Positions 22,331 through 32,477 of a stretch of 64,000 bases of DNA are shown here, one piece after another. The notes beneath the pieces were generated by a model, which had not been told where the DNA came from, made no database searches, and saw only the letters and a list, made by a program, of their open reading frames with translations. This DNA is from Isoetes taiwanensis. Taxonomy: Eukaryota; Streptophyta; Lycopodiopsida; Isoetales; Isoetaceae. Both the position numbers and the translations under genes were made by a program. The stretch is from NCBI GenBank assembly GCA_021234155.1, contig JAJEKV010000021.1:13949760-14013759 (forward strand). The letters run 5' to 3'. The first letter of the stretch is position 1. Every line of letters starts with the position of its first letter.

Positions 22331-23926
22331 AGACTTTTGAAAAGTCAACTTACCTCAGTCAAGGATGGAAATGATAACACCATTTCTGATCAAAAAGAAA
22401 TATTCAATTTCTTCTGCTCAAGCTATGCTAGTATTTTCTCCCAACCCAATGACAGCCATGTCCAAATTGCAGAAGCCAAAACTTTCACTGATTTGATTGA
22501 AATTAATGGCCTTCACAGTAACATTGCCATGTCCCCTGCTATGGAGGCTATTCCAAATGCTGAAGAGATTTTTTCTACCCTAAAGAGTCTTGCAAAAGGT
22601 AAAAGTCCAGGTCCTGATGGGTTGCCCCCTGAATTTTTTATTACATTTTGGGAAATCATTAAAGATTACTTCATGCACATGATCAAAGATTTCTGGAACT
22701 CAAATCACCTTCATCCTTCTCTCTCATCTGGCCTTATTACTCTAATTCCTAAGGTTGACAATCCTCAGTGCTTTTTAGACTGGAGGCCTATCTCTTTGAC
22801 AAATTCCACTTACAAGGTCTGTGCCAAAATCATAGCTAACAGGTTTAAATCTCATCTTCAAGAGGTCATCAGCTCGAATCAATCTGCCTTTCTCCCCAAT
22901 AGATACCTCCTGGATAATTACATTGCAGCCATGGAGGGAATGCACTGGAATAATCTTACTAAGCAAAATTGTATCCTGCTCAAGCTAGACTTCTCAAAAG
23001 CATCTGATACTGTAAGGTGGAACTTTTTAGAATTCTCTCTTCAAAAGCTTGGTTTCAGTGAAAAGATCATTAAGCTTATCTTGGGCTTAAATTCTAGATC
23101 TCAATCAACTGTCCTTGTCAATGGTTCCCCTGGTTACTTCTTCCCTCTAGCTCGAGGTGTGAGACAGGGATGCCCCCTAGCACCTTATCTCTTTCTGGCT
23201 GTAGCAGAGATGTTAACTAGAGTGATTACCTATCAACAATCTATGGGGAATATTGTTGGACTCAATCTCCCTGACAATACAACCAATCTGTCCATTCTGC
23301 AATATGCAGATGACTCTTTCAGCTTTCTCAAGAATGATTCTAGCATCATTGCCAATTTCCTTCACATCATTCACATCTTTGGAGCTGCTTCTGGTATACA
23401 ACTAAACCTAAACAAATGCACTATTATTGGTGATCTGGACAATGATAGCATTGCAGGTATCAAATGCATGAGATCAACTGAGACAGCAAGCCTGTTAGGT
23501 ATGCCTTTATCACTCAACCCCAGTCTAAAAGAGTTATGGACTCCAATAGTTGCAAGAATCAGAAAGAAGTTAGGCAATTATGGTAATTGTCTCTCTCTGG
23601 CAGGGAGAACAATAATTGCTAATTCAGTCATTGCTGCCTCACACATTTATTTCTCCTCAGCTCTCCTGGCTCCTAAAGGCATTTACCAACAAATTGAGAG
23701 AATTGTGAGAAATTTCATCTGGAAGAATCATCACATGGTTAACTGGAACAATATCACCAGAAGTAAGAAACATGGTGGCCTTGGCTGCAAAAACTTGGTC
23801 CTTCAGGGCTATGCTTTAGCTGGGAAGTACATCTGGAAATCCCTGTCCAATCACAATAATCATGGTCTTCATCAAATATTGGCTATCTTGCAGTCATCCC
23901 AAAGGGCATCCTTCCATCAGTCATAG
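22205..23926 (+). pseudogene. LINE ORF2, reverse transcriptase
   Basis: 573 open codons. Motifs in order: KSPGPDGLPPEFF, LIPKVDNPQCFLDWRPISL, SAFLPNRYLLDN, LLKLDFSKASDTV (catalytic D), GVRQGCPLAPYLFLAVAEML, and LQYADDSFSFL with the YADD catalytic pair. All key residues are present, so the RT core itself is intact, although it is cut from the endonuclease by a frameshift. The stop at 23926 comes before the C-terminal domain. Confidence 0.85.
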
Positions 23927-24991
23927 CTTACCTTCCTCAGCCTTCACATCTTTGAAACCTGCCCCAAATACTTCCCCTCTTATGAGAAGCTTTATCTCGG
24001 CTTGGAACAAGGTTCACAAAACCTTTGATAATTCTGCTAGTGAGAAATATTAGTATATTCTGGAATCCCAACTTCTCCAGAGACAACATTACTCCTTTGG
24101 CTATAAATCACCCAAAGCTCTATAAAAAATGGATGAGTTATGGTATATTAAACCTTGGTGATCTCTGTGATCAGACAAGATGGATCTCCTGGACCAACCT
24201 GAAAAATCGGATCAGAGGCAGTTCTTACTGACAAAATTATGTTTAGATTTATCATGCAAAGAATTAGCAACATCAATATTTTACACAATCCTATCACTGC
24301 TCAATGCACCCTCTCTGGTAAGCCCAGCTATAATGTGTCCAAGGTATACTCTTGTTTAAATAAGCCTCATGTGCCATCCAAATCTAAGCTTTATTGGAGT
24401 CTTTCAGATGACACTGAATTTAGGTTGTTCAAAAATATCTGGCTTTCCTACTTACCCCCCAAAATCTCTTATTTTGCATGGTTAATTGCAAATAAGAGTG
24501 TGCCATGTTTGGAAACCATCTCCAGGCACTCCAATCTTGCAACAAATCCAGTGAATCCTTACTGCCCACTGGGATGCAGCTATGTTGAATCTATGGAGCA
24601 TATATTTGGCTGTGCAAAGCTTACTACGTTTTGGAGATGGTTTGAAGATACTTTTGATATAAATTGCCCTGCTACTCTGCTTGAATTTATGATGAATGAT
24701 GATGCTTTTAAGAATTCTTTATGCTACATTGCTTTATGGAATGTTTGGAAGCATAGAAACAGGTGTCAATATGGAGGAAAACCAATATCTATATTCTGGA
24801 TTAAATCTCAAGTTATATATGACATTGAGATGGTTGCAACAAGTCAAATACACTTGCATAAAGATTGTGTGGATACTAAATGGCTAAATATAGGCCAATT
24901 CATGAGAGCTCATAGACTGTTTAAACTAAATTGTCATGATTCACTTACTGACACTTGTTGTCTTTCTGATAGATTACATGGGGAGCCTTAG
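23927..24991 (+). pseudogene. LINE ORF2, C-terminal zf-RVT domain
   Basis: Pieces in shifting frames, then an open frame 24239-24991 with FKNIWLSYLPPKISYFAWLI, NPYCPLGCSYVESMEHIFGCAKLTTFWRW. This is the zf-RVT zinc-binding region (C-x3-C...H-x4-C) of plant LINE ORF2. No RNase H domain follows, unlike many plant L1 elements; instead a different ORF starts near the stop codon. Confidence 0.75.
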
Positions 24992-25460
24992 CAGAGACAT
25001 TGGCACTTCAGTGGAGCCTGCAGAATACAGATTGTTCCCAGGGCAGAGACTGGTACATGATATTCAATACACTCATGATATGTGGACATGCACAGTTAGG
25101 GGCATCACAGATATAGACATAATTGATATCCCTGACGAGGAATTAGATTGGGCTATGGAATTTTGCAGAAGCACATACCTAATGCATGAAATATGGTGGT
25201 TCATGGAAAGCAACAGCAGAAGAATGACAGATCAACAGTTTGAGTATTACAGGGAATGCTATTACCATCATAGGGGACTGGCAGATGCATATGGCACTTT
25301 AATAATTTTGATGTCCACTACCAATGCAGACAGGCTGATTACTGAGCTAAACTGGGGAAATGGCAGAACTCTTATTCTTCAGCCTAACTTCCGAGCTCGC
25401 TATGAATTCCTAAACTCCTACCACTTTCACACAAATCATCCCACTCTCCCAAATCATTGA
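24978..25460 (+). CDS. LINE ORF3, unknown intact protein
   Basis: An open frame of 160 codons from the ATG at 24978 (MGSLSRDIGTSVEPAEYRLF), overlapping the ORF2 stop by 14 bases. It is uninterrupted although ORF1 and ORF2 are not. It is acidic and aromatic (DMWTCTVRGITDIDIIDIPD; WWFMESNSRRMTDQQFEYYRECYYHHRG), with no signal peptide or membrane segment. I recognise no family. Its place is where an RNase H domain sits in other plant LINEs, but I see no RNase H motif. It could be a captured or fast-evolving accessory protein. Confidence 0.5.
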   Translation: MGSLSRDIGTSVEPAEYRLFPGQRLVHDIQYTHDMWTCTVRGITDIDIIDIPDEELDWAMEFCRSTYLMHEIWWFMESNSRRMTDQQFEYYRECYYHHRGLADAYGTLIILMSTTNADRLITELNWGNGRTLILQPNFRARYEFLNSYHFHTNHPTLPNH

Positions 25461-25800
25461 CTTGCACCTCTCCCTTTTTGGCTTGAAACAAATCTGCATA
25501 TAACTTTTACATCTTATTAACATCTACATTTTTTCTGCAGGAATTGATCTGATATGTGTGTTCACTTATGTTGTTTCTACTCTTAGCTGCAGCACAACAC
25601 ATATCCCAGCTACCTATATAGTTGACTATTGTTTTTGTTATCATAAAACATTGCTATGTGCTTACAGCAGCACCTACTTCATTTGTTTTATTTGCATGCT
25701 TTATCATGAGTAGCCTATTTATAAAGGCTCACTCACTATGTTGTACCTTTTTCTATAATTAATGAAAAAAACCCCATTCACTCAAAAAAAAAAAAAAAAA
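25461..25800 (+). other. LINE 3' UTR and poly(A) tail
   Basis: About 320 bases of T-rich UTR with ATTAATGAAAAAAACCCC near the end, then an 18-base A run at 25783-25800 abutting the target duplication. Confidence 0.85.
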
Positions 25801-25813
25801 GTTAGTGCAACTT

Positions 25814-26631
25814 CTGGAGTAGTGGTAGTGGCTGACAGTGCAAAGATTCGTGAGGCTCAAGGGATCATAATGAGCAAAGTGAGTTCTGGAATTGTCTTGA
25901 AATTAAGGGGAATGACACCAAGAGAAATGTAGAGTTATATGCTGGAAACATATGAAGCTAAGACATCTTCTCAAATTGACTTACTGGAAAATGAATTGAG
26001 AAGACTGAAATTTCATGAAAAGGACAATGTGAATGACTTTCTTCAAAATTTTAACAGTATAATGGAGGGGGCTGGAGTGATTTACTCCTAGCAACAACAA
26101 GTGCTGGCTATCTCTAGGGTAGTTGCAAGTTTGGGAAACATATCAATATTCATTAGGACCATTGCAAGAACAAGAAATGAAGCTGAAAAAATGCTCAAAA
26201 CTGAGCTTGAGCAAAACAGGCTATTAGAGGAAGAAGACACAACACAAATTCTAATGGCAAAGGGGAAGGAAAAATCTGAAGCTCGGCAAGGAGGCAGGAT
26301 TGGGCCATGCTTTGGTTGTAATGAATATGGCCACTTGAAAATCAATTGTCCAAAAGTATCAAAAGATATAAATTGCTACAATTGTGGGGGAAGAGGTCAC
26401 TATGCATCAAACTGTCCATCCCCAAAGGACAACATTAGGAACAAAAATAAAGGAGGAAGGGGAAATCAAGGTTTCAGAGGCAGGGGAAGAGGAAGAGGCA
26501 AAAGATCAAACTCAGAAGCTCATATAGCAGAAGAAATTCCTCTAGAAGAAGAAACTAGAGATGAAGAAGAAGAGGTAAGTAAGTCAGCTTATTTACTTGT
26601 GAAAAAGGAACTAATAGTGATGATATTCTAA
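25814..26631 (+). pseudogene. Copia gag, C-terminal part with two zinc knuckles
   Basis: Resumes the gag frame as SGVVVVADSAK, with stops at about 25930 and 26089. The core MLETYEAKTSSQIDLLENEL and FHEKDNVNDFLQNF match the UBN2-type copia Gag. Two CCHC knuckles follow, CFGCNEYGHLKINC and CYNCGGRGHYASNC, both complete (C-x2-C-x4-H-x4-C). Then comes an RG-rich stretch (RGRGRGRGKR) and an acidic tail. These bind the element RNA in the particle. Confidence 0.85.
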
Positions 26632-27077
26632 TTCTATATAGTGGAGCTGAGAAAACCATTGCATGCTCAACCAAAATCTTGAAGGATTGCAAAGGAAATG
26701 GAGGTGGACATATTCAAGTGGGAAATGGAAATTTGCAAAGGGTTGAAGATGTAGGAGTGTTAGAATTATTTGATTTAAGGGGAAGAAGAGTGAATTTGCA
26801 GAATGTACTTTGTGTACCTAGCTTAGTAAGGAATTTGATTTCCATTGCTCAATTGGTTGCCATGGGATTCAAAGTTGTTTTTGAACAAATGCATTGTAAA
26901 ATTTTTGAAAGCAATGAATTGAGATTTTTAGGAAGACGTGTTGGAAACCTATTTGGAATCAGTCCTAACTGTTTTGGAAGTGTAAATTTGACAACTGAAC
27001 CAAATATTGAATTATGGCATGAGAGACTTGGCCATACAAACATAAAAAATATAGAAATGATGATCAGACAAGGATGA
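26632..27077 (+). pseudogene. Copia protease and GAG-pre-integrase segment
   Basis: The protease active-site block reads YSGAEKTIACS at about 26638, where the normal copia motif is DSGAT/S; the catalytic aspartate codon is TAT here, so the protease would be inactive. VQNVLCVPSL-type and RNLISIAQL blocks follow. IELWHERLGHTNIKNIEMM at the end is the GAG-pre-integrase zinc-binding start. A stop at 27075 separates it from the integrase. Confidence 0.8.
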
Positions 27078-27824
27078 TTGAATTCATCAGACAGCAAGAA
27101 AATTGATTTTGTGTGCAAAGGATGCATGCTGGAAAAACATAGCAGACTGCCATTTGCAAAGGCAAAAAGGAACACAAAAGAAATTTTGGAATTGATTCAC
27201 ACTGATGTTTGTGGACCATTAAATGTTACAGGTATTTCTGGTAGTTACTTCATAACATTTGTGGATGATCTTAGCAGGAAAACTAGAGTTTTTTGCCTTA
27301 AAACCAAGGATCTAGCTTTTGAAGCTTTTAAAAGATTTGCTGCTGAAGTGGAGTGTTCAACTGGAAGGAAAATCAAATGTGTTCGTTCTGATAGAGGAGG
27401 TGAGTACATGTCTTCCAAATTTGCAAGTTATTGCATAAATAAAGGTATTAAGAGACAATACACATGTAGCTACACACCACAACAAAATGGAGTGGCAGAA
27501 AGAATGAACAAAATAATTTTGAATGCAACGAGATCCATGCTTAAGCATGCTGGGCTTCCTAATTTTCTTTGGGAAGAGGCTGTAAAAATAGCTATGGAAA
27601 TGCATAATATTTTGCCTTCAAAGGCCATAAATGGGAAAACTCCAGAACAGCTGTGGTCAGGGAAGGAATCTAACTATGAAAAATATAAGGCATATCGTTG
27701 CCTAGGATATATTCATGTCCCTGAAGAGCTAAGGCAGAAATTAGATAATAGATCAACCATAAGCTATTTGGTTGGATATGATGAGAACTCTAAGGGATAT
27801 AGAATGTACATTCCTGCTTATTAG
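27078..27824 (+). pseudogene. Copia integrase
   Basis: 248 open codons. CKGCMLEKHSRLPF completes the HHCC zinc finger. The catalytic core has HTDVCGPL (first D), RSDRGGEY (second D) and the E in PQQNGVAERMN. KTPEQLWSGKESNYEKYKAYRCLGYIHVP is the typical C-terminal region. All three acidic residues of the D,D-35-E triad are present. The stop after MYIPAY ends the frame. Confidence 0.9.
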
Positions 27825-28200
27825 AATATTTCTTTTTTCTTGTAACAAATCAATTGTATAAACCTAAGTTGATCTATGAGACAGATAAAGGTCATGATGA
27901 AAAGGCTGGAGCTGAAAGAAAAGTTGAGAAGAGTATAGAAAAGAAGACATCAGAAACAAAGGTAAACATTGACCTGGATGAAGACAAGGAACAGAAGGAA
28001 AGGATCATTAGTGAGACAGAACAGGTTTTTGAGAATGATCTAGAAAACAAGACATTTGATGAGACAGAACAAAGTGTTAAGAATAATGCAGAAAACAAAA
28101 CCTCTGCACAAGAAATAGGGAAACAAGTTCTGGAGTCAACAAAGGAAAATAAGAAAAGAAGAAATGAAGGAAAAAGACTTAGGGAAGAATTAGGTTTGAT
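27825..28200 (+). pseudogene. Copia pol linker between integrase and RT
   Basis: The frame 27854-28279 is a low-complexity, charged stretch rich in E and K with repeated phrases (ETEQVFENDLENKTFDETEQ). Such a variable linker is usual between integrase and RT in copia Pol. No separate function is implied. Confidence 0.7.
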
Positions 28201-28839
28201 GTGGACTTATATGGGAGAAAGGAAGATGGGAAAAGTTGTAGAACAGACAGACTATTTGAGAACACATCAGAAGCCTTAATAATATTAGAAACAGGGGTAC
28301 CAGAAAGCTTTGAAGATACAATAAATAGACATGATAGTGAAAATTGGAAAGAGGCTATAAATGAAGAAATGGAATCCTTTGAGAGGATATCAACATATGA
28401 AATTACAGTTTTGCCAAAAGGAAAGCAAGCAATTGGAAATAAGTGGATTTATAAACGTAAACAAAATGCAGATGGATCTCCTAAGTATAAGGCAAGGTTG
28501 GTGGCACATGGGGTATTCACAAAAAAGAGGCATAGACTTTGAAGAAACATATTCTCCAGTGGTGAAAATGACCAGCATAAGAATGATTGTTGCCATGGCA
28601 AATGCCTTAAACATGGAATTGCATCATATGGACGTTTGCACAGCATTTCTGAATGCTGATTTGGAAGAGGAGGTGTACATGAGACAAGCACAAGGATTTG
28701 AAAATGGTAAGGAAAGAGTTTAGAAATTGAAGAAAGCAGTCTATGGATTAAAACAGGCTCCTAGGCAATGGTACAAGTGCATTGACAATTATCTAAAGGA
28801 ACAAGGGCTTAGAAAACTTGAGAATGATGGGAATGTGTA
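28201..28839 (+). pseudogene. Copia reverse transcriptase, first part
   Basis: Frames 28201-28542 and 28361-28723 overlap at a frameshift near 28510. Blocks: NWKEAINEEMESFER, KWIYKRKQNADGSPKYKARLVA, DFEETYSPVVKMTSIRMIVA, HHMDVCTAFLNADLEEEVYM (catalytic D), and AVYGLKQAPRQWY. A stop occurs after NGKERV (28723). The frame reaches NDGNV at 28839, where the TIR element was inserted. Confidence 0.85.
28837..28839 (+). other. 3-bp target duplication GTA (left)
   Basis: GTA before the left end of the TIR element matches GTA at 32503-32505 after its right end. Removing the element plus one copy gives GNV-YILEREKDM in one frame, which confirms the boundary. Confidence 0.8.
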
Positions 28840-28864
28840 AAGTCGCATTTAATTAAAGTGGGTC
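28840..28864 (+). repeat. Left terminal inverted repeat
   Basis: 25 bases, AAGTCGCATTTAATTAAAGT followed by GGGTC, exactly complementary to 32478-32502. Confidence 0.9.
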
Positions 28865-29115
28865 TCATTCCATTCCCACTTTTTTTTGGAACCCTATTAT
28901 TTTACACGAAAAGGACGAGGGAAATTTTGAAAACCGCATTATTGCTTTAGAAGATGCCTGTTTTCCTGTGTGGAAGAAATGGTTAAGGAAAATTACGTGG
29001 TCTACTTTTCTCGGTTAGCGAGCCAAGAAGATAAAGCGCACAACTAAAACCAATGAAAATGCTATCTCTCTGTAAACAAAGTGCTGCTCTGCCCTGAATT
29101 TTTATTCAGGGTATT

Positions 29116-29352
29116 TTACAATGGTTGAAGATACCATGATGGTCGGGCTGACACAAATATTACATCATCTTCGCGCACAGACCACCTACTGGGAACAACA
29201 TGCAGAGCAAGGTCTGAGGCGTTCCAAGCCACAAGAGCAACTTGAAGAGAATAGAAATCTGAACACGCTAGCCTGACATGGCTCCCGATCATGTCCTTTC
29301 TGTTCGCGATCTGTACTGGGAAAGGCAAAATCAAGTTAGTGCAAGTGATGCT
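29116..29352 (-). pseudogene. Possible captured last exon
   Basis: Minus-strand reading after a convincing acceptor (CCTTTCCCAG) gives about 70 residues, QIANRKDMIGSHVRLACSD to ARPSWYLQPL and a stop, followed by a possible AATAAA signal near 29095. No family is recognised. The codon use and splice acceptor suggest a host exon rather than random sequence. Confidence 0.35.
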
Positions 29353-29430
29353 ACAGACAATACAAAGAAGAAAACAACCAGTTCTAAGGGCCATTTCTGA
29401 AGAATGTAGGTATGAGGCCTAAGGCCCCTC

Positions 29431-29950
29431 TGAGGGCCTTTCTCGACTCGCGAGTCGAGAAATGTAGCTTAGAGCCCAAAAAAACAAAAAAACAAGAATT
29501 TTTTTTTTCCTTTTTTTTCTAAGTAGGAATTTTTTTTTTTTTTTGAGGGCCTTTCTCGACTCGCGAGTCGAGAAAGGCCCTCAGATCGAGAAAGACCCTC
29601 AAGGCCCCTCTGAGGGCCTTTCTCGACTCGCGAGTCGAGAAAGGAAACTCAAAGTGAAAAACGCAGGTCTATGGGCAAATTCTGTGGAAAAGGCAGGTCT
29701 GTAGGAAAAAAAAAAAAAAAAAAGGCTTTTTGAGGACCTTTCTCGACTCGCAAAACGTAGCTCAGAACAAAAAAAAAAAAAATTTCCTTTTTTTTTTAAC
29801 TAGGAAAAAAAAAGTTTTTTGAGGGCCTTTCTCAACTCGCGAGTCGAGAAAGACCCTCAAGGCCCCTCTAATGTCCTTTCTTGACTCGCGAGTCGAGAAG
29901 GACAGCTCAGAGTGAAAAAACGCAAGTCTAAGAGCCTTTCTCGACTCGCA
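29431..29950. repeat. Cluster of palindromes centred on CTCGACTCGCGAGTCGAG
   Basis: At least five full and two half copies in 520 bases. The best is a perfect 38-bp palindrome at 29545-29582 (flanks GAGGGCC and GGCCCTC). Others are at 29439-29462, 29619-29642, 29821-29857 and 29874-29901; half copies at 29731-29752 and 29931-29950. A diverged copy lies at about 31821-31846. A- and T-runs separate the copies. Confidence 0.9.
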
Positions 29951-30475
29951 ATCTAAACCAATCTAAACCTATGCATTAAACCTATGAAAGATATACATTA
30001 AAAATATGTAAATCTATGTAATATACCGATTCAAGCACATTGAAATGATTAAACAATGTAAACATGTGCATTAAACCTATGAGAGCCTATTAGACCTATG
30101 CATTAAATCTATTAATATGTAAACCTTATATTGTGTTAGGAACTATAAAGGATAATCATGTGCATCCAAGAGTACTTGTCCCCATTTTGTGTCTTAAACC
30201 CTCAAAATGGGTTAAACAAGGTGTAAAGTATATCATAATCTTTGAAAAGTTAAATTTTTACCTTAGAATAGAAATATATGCCTAGAAAATGTGCACCATG
30301 GCAACATAATGTTTAACGTGTGAACATAGTAGCACACACATAAAAAGAGAAATTGGGGACATATAAATAAACGCCAAAATATAATCCTATTGTAGCATTT
30401 ATTTTACATTTTTTTTTCAACGTATTTTTTTACCCCGCTTTTTTCTAATACCCCGCCTTTTTTTCTCGCCCATGC
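29951..30475. other. AT-rich non-coding part of the TIR element
   Basis: Contains several repeats of ATTAAACCTATG-like phrases at 29960-30120. No gene seen. Confidence 0.4.
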
Positions 30476-30600
30476 TTAAAATTTAAAATTTGGTACATAC
30501 CTTTGAGACGAGATCCTTTGTACCACTTGGACTCTTTGTTTTCGGAAGAAGATCCCATAGCCATAGCTCCCACCAGAATGCTTCACACCTATGGAGAGTC
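30476..30600 (-). pseudogene. Possible captured exon after the AP2 exon
   Basis: The minus strand has an acceptor-like CTCCATAG near 30593, then a frame including MAMGSSSENKESKWYKGSRLKG and a possible donor AAAG/GTATGT near 30505. The protein is not recognised. It may belong to the same captured gene as the AP2 exon. Confidence 0.25.
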
Positions 30601-30663
30601 GAGATAAAAAATGCAGAGCAAAGGACAGAAAGAAGGAGGCAAATGAAAGCCTCGCATTTTTAC

Positions 30664-30831
30664 CTCGGATGCGTGCCCAGCCAGCGCCTGGTTTTTTCGA
30701 ACGGTCTCGAATCTCTGCAACCCATTTTCCCGTTCTTCGCTGCCTCACGCCCACGAATCGGCTCCTTTTACGCCTGGATTTTAACGCAGATTCATGGCTA
30801 TCAGTGTCGCTGCCGACTGTATCTTCTGTGC
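30664..30831 (-). pseudogene. Captured AP2/ERF-domain exon
   Basis: Between a plausible acceptor (TTAATCCAG) and donor (GAG/GTAAAA) the minus strand encodes GTEDTVGSDTDSHESALK, then SRRKRSRFVGVRQRRTGKW, then VAEIRDRSKK. The part FVGVRQR...GKWVAEIRD is the first half of an AP2/ERF DNA-binding domain: the beta-sheet residues that contact DNA (G, R, W, E, R) are present. The rest of the domain (the usual LWLGTF segment) is replaced by PGAGWARIRG, so the domain is incomplete. Plant ethylene-response transcription factors carry this domain; this fragment inside a transposon is unlikely to work alone. Confidence 0.7.
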
Positions 30832-31544
30832 CTGGATTAAAAAAACAACTCAGAACAAGCTTAGCAGCAAAATACAAACAAATAGGGCTTACCAGCAACG
30901 GAGTGGGTGTCAGATTGGAAGGAAAAATGGCCCAAGTAAACTCTGTGAAAGTCTGATCGGAAGTAGATTGGTGAATAGATAGCAAAGGAAGAGGACCCAT
31001 CTCGTGTTTTTTTTGTTCTACTTGTTTTGGGGGGGCTATGGTGGATTTTGGGTCATAGAGAAGAGGAGCGGCCTGACCTGATAAACTCGGAGCCATGTTC
31101 TGGCAGGCACTGAGAAAACGGTGCTTTTTTTCACACTGAGACAGAGGCAAAGGGGCAGACAGGGGCTTGTGGGGGGCCTTTGCCGGAATGGGTAGTCTTT
31201 TTTTTTCTTCCCTTTGTCCTGCGGCTTTATTTCTCCTACAAAAATGCCTATGGTGAAGAAGCCCTTTGCCTAAGTTGACTGTCTAGGCAAGGCAGAGGTC
31301 CCTTTTGTTCTTGCCTACCTTACTCCGTCACATGGTGTACAGATCGATAAATTTTGGGTCGACTGATTTGTGGTGATGGAGTGGACTGAAAAGCCCACAG
31401 ATAAAAGATGAAGATCCTGCTCGGATTTACAGCAGAAATGTCCCCGATTAGCTGCACTGCCCTGCTCGGTTCTAACAGATTAAGCTGCCACTCTTCTGTA
31501 TCACTCCCTATATCACTCCACATGCTTTTTGGAGCTTGGCAGCG

Positions 31545-31618
31545 ATGGCGGCGGCAGCAGTAGGAGGAGCCAGAGCCGTCAGCTATGGCGTCGGGTTTAT
31601 CCCCAAACCAGCCTTGGC
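31545..31618 (+). pseudogene. Captured first exon with plausible plastid transit peptide
   Basis: The ATG at 31545 opens MAAAAVGGARAVSYGVGFIP, then KPALAC and a good donor (GCAT/GTAAGC). The alanine-rich start without acids and with hydroxylated and basic residues looks like a chloroplast transit peptide, but this is inference. The parent gene is unknown. A minus-strand frame across the same place (31320-31790) shows no domain. Confidence 0.4.
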
Positions 31619-31984
31619 ATGTAAGCTCTCTCGCTGTAGCGTTAAAAATACACTCGGTCATGGTTTTTTTTTGGCAAACCCCTGCTTTTGAGAGCGCCAT
31701 TCTGTACCAGCTTGAGGGCAAAGAATGGAAATGGAGCTTTAGTCTGGAAAGCCTTCGTGCTCGTTCCTTGCTGCCTCTTGCCTCTGTCACAATGCTTTTT
31801 TGGTGCTGGAATTAGATTGCCTTCTCGACTAGTGGGTCGAGAAAGGTTTATAATGGAGTATTGATTTAATTTAATTTATATTTGATTATTTTATCAATAT
31901 ATTAATTTAATTTATTATTTAATTAATTATCTAATTAGCTTAATTAATTATTGATTATATATTAATAATTAATATTTTTTGGGG

Positions 31985-32435
31985 GGAGGGAGGGGGCTTG
32001 CCCCTTTTGCCCCTCCCGCTCCTCCTTTGCTCCTCCCCCTTTGCCCCTCCCCCTCCTCTGCTCTCCCTCCCCTCCCCTCCCTCCCTCCCTCCTCCCTCCC
32101 CCCCCCTTCTTCCAACTTATCCCTCCCTCTCCTCCTTTGCCCTTTTGCTCTCCTCTCCCTCCCCTGCCCTTGCCCCTTCCTCCAACTTATCCCCTTCCCT
32201 CTTCAACGTGTGGCCCTCCCTCTTTCTCCTCCTACCCTTTTCCTTATCAAGGTGTGCCCCCCTCTCCCTCCCCCCTCCTCCTTTGCCCTTTTGCTCTCCT
32301 CTCCCCCTCCCCCTTTGCCCCTTCTTCCAACTTATCCTCTTCCCCTCTTCAACGTGTGGCCCCTCCCTCTTTCTCCTCCTACACTCTCCTTATCAAGGTG
32401 TGCCCCCTCTCCCTCCCCTCTTTTTTTTTTTTTTT
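31985..32435 (+). repeat. Polypyrimidine tract with ~147-bp tandem duplication
   Basis: About 450 bases almost purely C and T on the plus strand. The phrase TTCAACGTGTGGCCCTCCCT with following TTATCAAGGTGTGCCCC occurs twice about 147 bases apart (near 32200-32260 and 32348-32405). The plus-strand open frames here are artefacts of the composition (poly P, L, S). Confidence 0.85.
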
Positions 32436-32477
32436 TATGAGTCCCATTTTCAATCTGAGTCCCAAATTTCGAGATTT

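Larger units (their letters stand above)
17461..25800 (+). mobile_element. L1-like LINE inserted in the copia gag
   Basis: An 8.34-kb element with a poly(A) tail and a target duplication GTTAGTGCAACTT, possibly preceded by AA (17446-17460 and 25799-25813). It has an ORF1 with zinc knuckle, ORF2 with endonuclease, RT and zf-RVT domains, and a downstream intact ORF3. The 5' end begins right after the target duplication, and the 8.3-kb length suggests a full or nearly full element. Frames of ORF1 and ORF2 are interrupted by a few stops and shifts, so it is a moderately old copy. Confidence 0.9.

Noticed and set aside
22775-23577. Minus-strand open frames across the LINE RT
   Set aside because: Shadows of the well-supported plus-strand RT.
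29431-29950. CRISPR-like array of spaced repeats
   Set aside because: The repeats are palindromes with A/T-run spacers of irregular length in a plant nuclear transposon; no cas genes and no spacer structure.
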